Positions 55,485-62,606 of a stretch of 64,000 bases of DNA are shown here, in pieces (the first letter of the stretch is position 1; every line of letters begins with the position of its first letter). Where the stretch lies: assembly GCF_026342015.1 (NCBI RefSeq), contig NZ_JAPENL010000001.1, forward strand, positions 1,984,001-2,048,000, in the 5' to 3' direction. A model generated the notes under the pieces. That model was not told the origin of the DNA and searched no databases. It saw only the letters and a program-made list of their open reading frames with translations. A program made the position numbers and the translations under genes. Source of the stretch: Micromonospora lupini. Its GTDB lineage: Bacteria; Actinomycetota; Actinomycetes; Mycobacteriales; Micromonosporaceae.

Positions 55485-55512
55485 GCGCCGGGACGAGCGG
55501 CTCGGTTCACCG

Positions 55513-56934
55513 TCAGCGGCCGTAGGTCTCCAACAGCCGCAGCCACACCTCGCTGACAGTCGGGTAGGCCGGAACCGCGTGCCACAGCCGGTCCAGCGGG
55601 ACCTCGCCGACGATGGCGATCGTCGCGGCATGGATGAGTTCCGCGACGTCCGGGCCGGCGAGGGTGCAGCCGATGATCACCTTTCGGTCCTCGTCGACGA
55701 CCATGCGGGCGTGTCCCTTGTAGCCATCGGCGTGCAGGGAAGCTCCGGCGACTGCCGCGAGGTCGTAGTCCACGACCCGGATCCGTAGCCCAGCGGCCTC
55801 GGCCGCAGCCGCGGTCAGCCCGACCGACGCGATCTCCGGGTCGGTGAAGACCACCTGCGGCACCGCACGCTCATCGGCCGTCGCCACGTGCCGGCCCCAC
55901 CTGCCGTCCTCGACCTTCTCACCCTTCGCCCGGGCCACGATCACGTCGCCCACCGCCCGTGCCTGGTACTTGCCCTGATGGGTCAGCAGCACCCGCCGGT
56001 TCACATCGCCGGCAGCGTACAACCACTCCCCGCCACCCACGACGCGCAGCGTGTCGTCGACCGCCAGCCAGGCACCCGGCGCCAACCCGACCCGGTCGAG
56101 GCCGATGTCCTCGGTGTTCGGTGTACGACCGATCGCCACCAACACCTCGTCGGCCTCGACCCGCTCACCGGAGCCGGTCTTGATGTGGAGGGTGCCGCTG
56201 TCGTCGCGGCGGACGGACACGGCCTCCGCGCCGAGGCGTACCGACACACCGGCCTCGCGCAACGACTCCGTGACCAGCTCACCGGCGAACGGCTCCGCCG
56301 ACGGCAACACGCCATCGCGGGCCAGCACCGTCACCGAGGATCCCAGGGCGGCGAACGCGGTGGCCATCTCGGCCGCCACCACACCACCACCGATGATGGC
56401 GAGTCGGCGGGGAACCGACCGGGCCGAAGCCGCCTCGCGGCTGGACCAGGGCGCCGCCTCGCGTAGCCCCGGGATATCCGGCAACAGGGCGCTGCTGCCG
56501 GTCGCGACGACCACCGCGTGCCGCGCGGTCAGCGTCGTGGTGACACCGTCGACGCCTGTCACCTCGACGACCCGGGCGGAGCCGATCCGCCCGTGGCCGC
56601 GGTGCAGGGCGATGCCGGCCGACTCCAGCCAGGACACCTGCCCGTCGTCCTGCCAGTGCGACGCGAAGGAGTCCCGTCGGGCGAGCACCGCAGCCGCGTC
56701 CAGGTTTCCGGTCACCGCTTCACGGGCTCCCGGCAGTTGGCGGGCCGCCCGCAACGCGGACGCGCTGCGCAGCAACGCCTTGGTCGGCATGCACGCCCAG
56801 TACGAGCATTCACCACCGACCAACTCCCGCTCGACGATCGCGGCGGTCAGCCCGCCCTGCACGACCCGATCGGCCACGTTCTCACCGACCGGACCGGCAC
56901 CAATCACGATGACGTCGTACTCGGTTGTGGTCAT
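55513..56934 (-). CDS. FAD-dependent pyridine nucleotide-disulfide oxidoreductase
   Basis: 473 residues from the ATG at 56934. FAD loop IGAGPVGEN at 11-19; redox pair C43 and C48 in GECSYWACMP (CxxxxC as in lipoamide and mercuric reductases, with atypical residues between); NAD loop IIGGGVVAAEMA; and the C-terminal His of HAVPAYPTVSE. The usual GGTC-x4-GC spacing is kept, so it should be active on a disulfide, thiol adduct or metal ion, but the true substrate is unknown. It follows the membrane-protein gene with a 1-base gap, so they are co-transcribed. Confidence 0.87.
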   Translation of the reverse strand: MTTTEYDVIVIGAGPVGENVADRVVQGGLTAAIVERELVGGECSYWACMPTKALLRSASALRAARQLPGAREAVTGNLDAAAVLARRDSFASHWQDDGQVSWLESAGIALHRGHGRIGSARVVEVTGVDGVTTTLTARHAVVVATGSSALLPDIPGLREAAPWSSREAASARSVPRRLAIIGGGVVAAEMATAFAALGSSVTVLARDGVLPSAEPFAGELVTESLREAGVSVRLGAEAVSVRRDDSGTLHIKTGSGERVEADEVLVAIGRTPNTEDIGLDRVGLAPGAWLAVDDTLRVVGGGEWLYAAGDVNRRVLLTHQGKYQARAVGDVIVARAKGEKVEDGRWGRHVATADERAVPQVVFTDPEIASVGLTAAAAEAAGLRIRVVDYDLAAVAGASLHADGYKGHARMVVDEDRKVIIGCTLAGPDVAELIHAATIAIVGEVPLDRLWHAVPAYPTVSEVWLRLLETYGR

Positions 56935-56935
56935 T

Positions 56936-57496
56936 TCAGTTGCCCTTCGCGGCGCGGCCGAGGCGGATGGCGGCGATGAGGAAGAAGATGGCACCGGGAA
57001 TGGCGTAGCCAGCAGCGTTGGTCAGCGACGGGTTGTCCGCGGAAGCACCGGCGATGAAGAACCCACCGGCCAGAACCGAGATGCCGCCACTGATGATCAT
57101 CGGCCACTGGCCGCCCATCTTGCGACGAGTGACCCCCACGATCAACTGAACCAGACCAGCCACGACCGCCCAAGCGCCCCAGACTCGCAGGACGGCGGGA
57201 ATACCGGACGCCCCGGCGACACCCACGCCGACCGCCGTGACCAGGCTTACCGCGATGTTCACGTACAGCAGGGTCGGCGCGCCCGTGGCCCGCGACGAAC
57301 GGAGGTCGTAGATGGCGGCGCCCACGTCGAACAGCGGGTAGAGCACGAACAGCGTCACCGCGAGCGGGCCGATCTCCTTGGCGGTGGCGATCGTCACGAG
57401 TGCCCACACGATGGCGAACGCGAAGCGGACGAAGTACAGCCGCCGCAGCGCGGAAGCCGTCTGGGAAATACCGGGCGAAGCAGCGATGGTGGTCAC
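56936..57496 (-). CDS. Small membrane protein (DUF308/HdeD-like)
   Basis: 186 residues from a GTG at 57496 with AAAGGG upstream. Six short membrane helices in hairpin pairs (VRFAFAIVWALVTIATA; TLLYVNIAVSLVTAVGVGVAG; WPMIISGGISVLAGGFFIAGA cited in part) resemble DUF308-type proteins. Function unknown. First gene of the two-gene operon with the FAD oxidoreductase, divergent from a TetR regulator. Confidence 0.7.
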   Translation of the reverse strand: MTTIAASPGISQTASALRRLYFVRFAFAIVWALVTIATAKEIGPLAVTLFVLYPLFDVGAAIYDLRSSRATGAPTLLYVNIAVSLVTAVGVGVAGASGIPAVLRVWGAWAVVAGLVQLIVGVTRRKMGGQWPMIISGGISVLAGGFFIAGASADNPSLTNAAGYAIPGAIFFLIAAIRLGRAAKGN

Positions 57497-57527
57497 GGGT
57501 GACCCTTTCAGCGGAGGGGTTAGAGAG

Positions 57528-57594
57528 ACCGATCGTTCTGTCTTGTCGAGCATGACAGAAGCGACGCGCATCGTCAAGACCGAACGTTCTATCC
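57528..57594. promoter_or_regulatory. Paired operator sites between the membrane-FAD operon and TetR
   Basis: ACCGATCGTTCTGTC (57528-57542) and ACCGAACGTTCTATC (57579-57593) share the core CG-x-x-CGTTCT-x-TC. In addition TTCTGTC (57536-57542) and GACAGAA (57554-57560) form an inverted pair. The second site ends 15 bases before the TetR start, consistent with divergent control by that protein. Confidence 0.6.
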
Positions 57595-57608
57595 GCTACG
57601 ATGACGAT

Positions 57609-58217
57609 ATGACGCCCACCGCACCCGGTGCTCGGCCCTCCGAGGCGCGCCGCCGGCTCCTCACCACGGCAACCAGGATCTTCTACTCGGAGGGCATCCA
57701 TTCCGTCGGCGTAGATCGGATCATCGCCGAGGCGAAGGTGACCCGGGCCACCTTCTACCGGCACTTCCCCAGCAAGGACGATCTCATCCTGGCCTACCTT
57801 CGTGAGGTGCATGAGATGGATCGCGGCGCGGTCGACACGGTCATCACCACCACCTCACGGCCGGTCGGCCCACTCCTGGCCATTGCCAACTCCATCGCGC
57901 AGAGCATCCAGTCCCCGGGGTTTCGAGGATGCGCGTTTCTGAATGCTGCGGCGGAGTATCCCGACACGGAACATCCCGTGCGTCAGGAGATCGTCGCCCA
58001 CCGGCAATGGTTCCTGGACACGCTCACCACGCTGATGGCGCAGGTCCAGGAGGAGACGGCAGAGTCCGCCGCGCGTCACTTCGTCATGCTCCGCGACGGC
58101 GCCATGGCAGCCGGATGCCTCTTCGACCCCGCGAAGGTGTCCGAGACCTTCCTCCGCGGCGTCGAAGGACTTCTCCGGATCACTGCCGAGCGCCAGCCGA
58201 CCGAATCCGAGGGCTAG
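57609..58217 (+). CDS. TetR family regulator
   Basis: 202 residues from the ATG at 57609. The HTH region (LLTTATRIFYSEGIHSVGVD, then RIIAEAKVTRATFYRHF) is canonical. The ligand domain starts near residue 75 and carries FRGCAFLNAAAEYP, common in one TetR subgroup (TetR_C with bacterioferritin-side regulators). Divergent from the membrane/FAD operon over two matching sites, with a third site before the EthD gene, so it probably controls all three units. Confidence 0.88.
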   Translation: MTPTAPGARPSEARRRLLTTATRIFYSEGIHSVGVDRIIAEAKVTRATFYRHFPSKDDLILAYLREVHEMDRGAVDTVITTTSRPVGPLLAIANSIAQSIQSPGFRGCAFLNAAAEYPDTEHPVRQEIVAHRQWFLDTLTTLMAQVQEETAESAARHFVMLRDGAMAAGCLFDPAKVSETFLRGVEGLLRITAERQPTESEG

Positions 58218-58271
58218 TACGGCAAGCGCCTGGTCGCAAACGGTCGTGGCTTGGTTGAGCTGGTCTGCGGG

Positions 58272-59087
58272 TTAGAGCGCGCCGTTGCGGACGGCCTCGT
58301 GGATGGTGCTGATCGTCGGTGTGAAGCCGAGGCTGCGGGCGAGGCTGACATCCATCTGCCCCTTCCACGGCTGACTGAGCGGTTCGGCGGAGGAGCTGTA
58401 GGAGTAGCCGACGATCTGGGAAATCTCGTAGATGCTTGAGGGCGACTCGTCGGCGATGTTGACCGTGCGGTTGTCGAACGCGCCCGTGAGGGCCAGTGCG
58501 AACGCCGTGGCGATGTCGGCGTGGTGGACGACGCTCAGCCTCTGTGCCGGGTGCCACCCCATGCCTGCCGCGAGTTCGGGCAACGATTCGAGGTGCCCGT
58601 CCTGGTCGCCGTAGATGAAGGGGAGCCGCAGGATGCCCCAGGTGAGCCCGCTGGCGCGCAGCAGCTGCTCGGCTTCGATCTTGCTGGCGGGGTAGGCGAG
58701 CGCCGGCGCGACGGGGTCATCCTCACGCCCGGGGTGCGTGCTGTCGGCATCGTAGATATTGGAGGTGCTGGCCAGCAGGAACCGGGCCTCCGGCGCGTGC
58801 TGTTCAACGGCGGCGATCAGGTTGCGAGTGCCGTCACGGTTGACGGTCCAGATCTGGTCGTCGTCGCGGGTGCGGAAGACGGCGGCCAGGTGGATGACCG
58901 CGGTGACACCTTTGACGGCTGCCGGCAGGGAGTCGGGGCTGAGGATGTCACCCTCGGCGCGTTGCACGCCTTCGGGGACTTCTTTTCCGGGACGGACGAG
59001 GGCACGGCACTCGACGCCCGCCGCACTGAGTCGCCCGAGCAGGCGGGGGCCGACCAGGCCCGTTCCGCCGGTCACGAGAATCGTCAC
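58272..59087 (-). CDS. NAD-dependent epimerase/dehydratase (extended SDR)
   Basis: 271 residues from a GTG at 59087 preceded by GGAGAG. Cofactor loop VTGGTGLVGPRLLG (3-16), the Ser/Thr block ASTSNIYDAD, and YPASK carrying the catalytic Tyr-x3-Lys. Typical of nucleoside-sugar epimerases or related reductases of small carbonyls. Its start overlaps the upstream MarR stop by 4 bases. Substrate unknown; presumably the compound that releases MarR. Confidence 0.85.
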   Translation of the reverse strand: MTILVTGGTGLVGPRLLGRLSAAGVECRALVRPGKEVPEGVQRAEGDILSPDSLPAAVKGVTAVIHLAAVFRTRDDDQIWTVNRDGTRNLIAAVEQHAPEARFLLASTSNIYDADSTHPGREDDPVAPALAYPASKIEAEQLLRASGLTWGILRLPFIYGDQDGHLESLPELAAGMGWHPAQRLSVVHHADIATAFALALTGAFDNRTVNIADESPSSIYEISQIVGYSYSSSAEPLSQPWKGQMDVSLARSLGFTPTISTIHEAVRNGAL

Positions 59088-59545
59088 GATCCGCTCTCCT
59101 TCCTGTAGTCGATGAGTCGTCTGGTCGCGCCGCTGAGGACGCGATTCATGGTCTCGATGTCCGCGGGGTCGACCCCGCCGAAGGCAACCTCCGCGATCAA
59201 CGCCATCGGATCGGGGAGCGAGTTCCACAGGTTCACGCCGGCCGGCGTGATGTGCAGCAGTTTCTGACGCTGGTCGTCCGGGTCGGGCGTCTGTTCGATC
59301 AGCCCTTTGCGCACGAGCGCTGCGATCACGGCGCTGAGGGTCGCCCGTTCGACCTCGAGTTCACGCGTGAGGGCCCGCTGGCCGACCGGCTGGCGGCCAC
59401 TCAGTCGATACAGCACGTACCACTGGGTATTCCCGAGATCGTAGGGGCGGAGCACGGATTCCATCAGAGCCCGGCTAGCGAGGAAGTACTTCTTCGCCCA
59501 GGCGCCCGGAGCATCCAACTCGTGGACGGCTATTTCGTTAGGCAC
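59084..59545 (-). CDS. MarR family transcriptional regulator
   Basis: 153 residues starting at a GTG inside a perfect palindrome. The winged helix is clear: NTQWYVLYRLSGRQPVGQ, ALTRELEVERATLSAVIAAL, then the wing DPDDQRQKLLHITPAG. Leads a two-gene operon with the epimerase. Because the palindrome covers the start codon, binding would block the operon's own transcription or early elongation. Confidence 0.88.
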   Translation of the reverse strand: MPNEIAVHELDAPGAWAKKYFLASRALMESVLRPYDLGNTQWYVLYRLSGRQPVGQRALTRELEVERATLSAVIAALVRKGLIEQTPDPDDQRQKLLHITPAGVNLWNSLPDPMALIAEVAFGGVDPADIETMNRVLSGATRRLIDYRKESGS

Positions 59546-59575
59546 CTGACAACATTGTCAGGTGCCTAACGAAAT
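59532..59575. promoter_or_regulatory. Perfect 44-bp palindrome spanning the MarR start codon
   Basis: Two 21-base arms (left 59532-59552, right 59555-59575) flank only CA. The inner part reads GGCACCTGACAA-CA-TTGTCAGGTGCC. The MarR GTG is within the left arm. It could be a pair of adjacent dimer sites, or a strong RNA hairpin at the 5' end of the message. Confidence 0.75.
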
Positions 59576-59715
59576 GTCAAGAGCGGGCCGAGTCGGGGAA
59601 GGGGTCCGGAGACCTGCTTCCAATACCCGCCCGCCGCCTCACCCTCGAACTCCAACCAAGATCACGAGTGGCGGCTGCCGTTCTCGTCACTTGATCTGCC
59701 GGCTGGCTTACTCGG

Positions 59716-60228
59716 CTAGCTCATGAAGAAGATCATGGCCGCGAGGCTTGCCCCCATGGCTAGGTGCTCCCAACGGAGCAGGTCCGTGATCGGTCGATTG
59801 CGCAGCCGGACGAGTGCGGCCGCCATCCAGCAGAGGTAAGCCGCCGTGGCGGCGCGTAGCAACACGAGCGCCGCGTCATGGCCGGTGACGATGCCGTGGT
59901 CCATCCGGGGCCCGGCGGCCATGTGGTGGGTAGCCATCGACCCGCCGTGTTGATGCATCAGCACGGCGAGCGCCATGAGCACGGCCCCGGCCGTACGGTG
60001 CCACTCCACCTCCGGGCCGCGCTCGGTCGGACCGCTGGTGACGAGTGCCACCGCGAAGGCGAGGAGCAGCAGCGCGCCCGCGTACTGCACAACCGGTGCG
60101 GCGTCGAGGGTCACCGCGACCATGACAGCCACCATCGCACCCGCGAGCATCCGGGCCCTGCGGGACGCGCCCGCCCGCGGCACGACGCAGCAGCAGGCCG
60201 ACACCGCGGCCGACCCGAGCATGATCAT
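59716..60228 (-). CDS. Membrane protein, DUF5134-like
   Basis: 170 residues from the ATG at 60228, with five helices. A His/Met-rich loop (MHQHGGSMATHHMAAGPRMDHG, cited here for its seven His and four Met) lies between helices 4 and 5 and could bind copper or another metal. The terminal WEHLAMGASLAAMIFF resembles DUF5134 proteins. It follows the DUF899 gene by 8 bases and is co-transcribed. Metal binding is inference. Confidence 0.6.
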   Translation of the reverse strand: MIMLGSAAVSACCCVVPRAGASRRARMLAGAMVAVMVAVTLDAAPVVQYAGALLLLAFAVALVTSGPTERGPEVEWHRTAGAVLMALAVLMHQHGGSMATHHMAAGPRMDHGIVTGHDAALVLLRAATAAYLCWMAAALVRLRNRPITDLLRWEHLAMGASLAAMIFFMS

Positions 60229-60236
60229 CTCGAGCG

Positions 60237-60953
60237 TCAGGACGTCACCGCCGGCGTAACGCCGGGGCGTGACCATTGGGCGGTGGGGCGGCCGTTGAGC
60301 CGCCACGGGTGACCACTGACCCGCGGCCAACCTTGGGGTGAGTTTTCCCAGTTCTCCTGCCGGCCGTACACGGTGAGGTCCAAGGCGTGGTAGCTGGTCG
60401 TCAACGCCTCCACGCCCCGCCCGGTGGTCCAGTAGGTTTCGTAGACCTGGTCGCCGTCGCGCAGGTAGCAGGCGATGAACCCAAATGCGCGACCGTCGGC
60501 CAGAGCCGGGTCGGAGTCTCTCGCCGAATACCAGGGGAACGGGTAGCCCATGAACTCCGCGAACGGGGCACTCTCGTCGTAGGGGCCCTGGCAGAACACG
60601 GCGTAGGTGACGTCCCGGGCATGCAGGTAGTCCAGCATCTGCATGTGACAGGTCGAGAAGGTGCACCCCTCACACTGATCCTCGTACGGATTGCCGTCGT
60701 GCCACATGTGGAAGTAGGCGATGAGCATCCGACGGCCCTCGAAAACCTCCACCAGCGGGGTGTCCCCCCCGGGGCCCTGGACCGTCACCGTCGGCATCAG
60801 GGTCATCGGCAGCTGACGACGAGCGGCTGCGATCGCGTCTCCTTCGCGGGTATGGGCCTTCTCCCGGACCAGCAGTTCGTTGCGCTCGCGCAGCCAGGTC
60901 TCCCGGTCGACGACCGGGGGCGTGGCTGCGCTGGACGCGGGGGTTGCCGTCAT
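60237..60953 (-). CDS. DUF899 thioredoxin-like protein
   Basis: 238 residues from the ATG at 60953, which follows AAGGAG. The thioredoxin-like core has FHMWHDGNPYEDQCEGCTF, with paired Cys typical of DUF899, and later FGFIACYLRDGDQVYETYWTTGRG (cited in part). Members are cytosolic and of unproven function, often controlled by ECF sigma factors. Here an ECF gene is divergent from it, 137 bases away. Confidence 0.83.
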   Translation of the reverse strand: MTATPASSAATPPVVDRETWLRERNELLVREKAHTREGDAIAAARRQLPMTLMPTVTVQGPGGDTPLVEVFEGRRMLIAYFHMWHDGNPYEDQCEGCTFSTCHMQMLDYLHARDVTYAVFCQGPYDESAPFAEFMGYPFPWYSARDSDPALADGRAFGFIACYLRDGDQVYETYWTTGRGVEALTTSYHALDLTVYGRQENWENSPQGWPRVSGHPWRLNGRPTAQWSRPGVTPAVTS

Positions 60954-61090
60954 GGCTGTCTCCTTCGTGGGGTGGGGATTGGTCACAGGTACAGACGACC
61001 GAGTCGGCGATCGTCATCGGTGACCGATGACGGATGGGGTCCGCAGTCGTCAGTACGGTTGTCAGGACCACTCAGCCCCGGGGAGATCAC

Positions 61091-62011
61091 ATGTCCGACA
61101 CGCCTGACGAGCAGGCGGTCTGGCTGCAGCGCGCCTTCGACGAGCACCGGCGCGAGCTACACGTGCACTGCTACCGCCTCGCAGGGAACGTCACCGACGC
61201 GGACGACCTGGTGCAGGAGGCCTTCCTGCGTGCCTGGCGGGCTCGCGACCGCTTCGAGGGTCGGGCGTCGGCGCGCACCTGGTTCTACCGGATCGCCACG
61301 AACGTCTTCCTCGACAGCCGCAAGGCGGCCGGTCACCGGACGGTTCCGTATGGTGACCCGCTGGAGTGGTCCACCGAGCTCGGCCCCTATCCAGACGCCC
61401 TGTTGGCCGACGATCCGCAGACCGGTCTCGCCGCCCGGGAGACCGTCGAGCTGGCCCTGATCGCAGCGCTCATGTACCTGCCGCCGCGGCAGCGGGCGGC
61501 CTTCGTGCTGCGCGACGTCTACGGCTGGACGCCGCAGGAGATCGCCGGCGCGCTCGACAGCGCCGTAGCGGCCGTCAACAGCCTCCTCCAGCGGGCCCGC
61601 CACACCCTCCGGCGGCGCGCTCCGTCGGACCCACAGGACTGGCGCCGCCCGCAGCTCACCAGCGAGGACGAAGAGATCCTGCGCCGCTACGCCAACGCGA
61701 AGGACCCGGAGACGGTCCGGGCACTGCTCGCCGAGGACGTACGGATCACGATGCCGCCCGAGCCGCCGGTCGTCGGGATCGACGCGGCCGCGGAGTTCCT
61801 CGGCCGACCGCTCGACTGGCGTACCTTCCCCACCTCGGCCAACGGGCGCCCGGCGCTGATCAACTATCTCCGCCGGCCCGGCAGCCCGCACTATGAGGCG
61901 CTGGTCGTCGACGTACTCCGGATCGAGAACGGGAAGATCGTAGAGAGCAACGCCTTCATCGGTGCCCGTCACGTCGCCGCCTTCAGCATGCCCGCCACGC
62001 TCGAGCCCTAG
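61091..62011 (+). CDS. ECF sigma factor with SnoaL-like C-terminal extension
   Basis: 306 residues, ATG at 61091 with GGGGAGAT upstream. Region 2 (HCYRLAGNVTDADDLVQEAF, RAWRARDRFEGRASARTWFY) and region 4 (YLPPRQRAAFVLRDVYGWTPQEIAGAL, in part) are intact. From ~residue 190 an NTF2/SnoaL domain follows (IRITMPPEPPVVGIDAAAEF), as in SigG-like ECF56-type factors. It is a different branch from the ECF41 factor at 23796. It probably controls the divergent DUF899-membrane operon. Confidence 0.87.
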   Translation: MSDTPDEQAVWLQRAFDEHRRELHVHCYRLAGNVTDADDLVQEAFLRAWRARDRFEGRASARTWFYRIATNVFLDSRKAAGHRTVPYGDPLEWSTELGPYPDALLADDPQTGLAARETVELALIAALMYLPPRQRAAFVLRDVYGWTPQEIAGALDSAVAAVNSLLQRARHTLRRRAPSDPQDWRRPQLTSEDEEILRRYANAKDPETVRALLAEDVRITMPPEPPVVGIDAAAEFLGRPLDWRTFPTSANGRPALINYLRRPGSPHYEALVVDVLRIENGKIVESNAFIGARHVAAFSMPATLEP

Positions 62012-62032
62012 ACGAGTAAGTCTCAAGCTAAG

Positions 62033-62103
62033 TGGCCGAGTCTGCGCTGCCCCTACCGGCGATGTCCGGCGCGGAGCCGTGCACCGGCTCGAACAGGCTC
62101 GGA
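62033..62103 (-). pseudogene. Relic of a 3-isopropylmalate-dehydrogenase-type gene
   Basis: The minus strand encodes SLFEPVHGSAPDIAGRG, the highly conserved LeuB/isocitrate dehydrogenase segment next to the NAD site. The next residues SADSAT are a degraded form of the expected ADPTA. Neither side continues the family match. It is about 24 codons of a lost gene. The surrounding 62012-62334 otherwise contains only a hairpin. Confidence 0.7.
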
Positions 62104-62236
62104 TGATCGCACTCGGGGCGCGTTCGACCGTCCGTGCACTCAGCCGCGACGCCTCGGGCCTGGCTCACGAACGGGTAGCGAGCGGACCAGCCTGGCGTCT
62201 GTCCGGATCGGTCGCTCGTGTCCCACAGTGATGGGA

Positions 62237-62281
62237 TCGCGCCGACCCGGGCGCACAAATCGTGCCCCCGAGTCGGCGCGA
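62237..62281. terminator. Strong 20-bp stem between converging genes
   Basis: TCGCGCCGAC at the left pairs with GTCGGCGCGA at the right; the stem continues inward to GCAC/GTGC around AAATC with two mismatches. It lies between the plus-strand sigma gene and the minus-strand GH2 gene, so it can stop both. Confidence 0.6.
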
Positions 62282-62319
62282 CAATCGGCAGCCCGTTACC
62301 GGCGGCCGAACGTGACACT

Positions 62320-62606
62320 CACCTCCGGCGCTGGTCAGGAGGCTACGAACTGCCACTGCTGGTTGGTCCCGCCGTTGGCGGTCCATTGCACGACCTGGGC
62401 CCCGTCGTTTGTCGAGGCGGCGTAGACGTCGGCTGCCAGTCCGCTGCCGCGGGCGACGATTGTGTAGTAGCCGTCACCTGTGGGTCGTAGGTACCACGAC
62501 TGGTTGGTGCCGCCGTTTGCCGACCATTGCTGTAGTTGCAGGCCCTGTGTGGTGCTGCCGGCGTTGACGTCGAGCATCTTTCCGGAGGCGGTGTAGCGCA
62601 GGGTGT
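62320..62606. repeat. Right arm of the ~287-bp inverted repeat (pairs with 1-287)
   Basis: The reverse complement of 1-287 with very few changes. It covers the final two lectin repeats and the stop codon of the GH2 gene plus ~15 bases. The match ends sharply at 62320. Confidence 0.9.
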
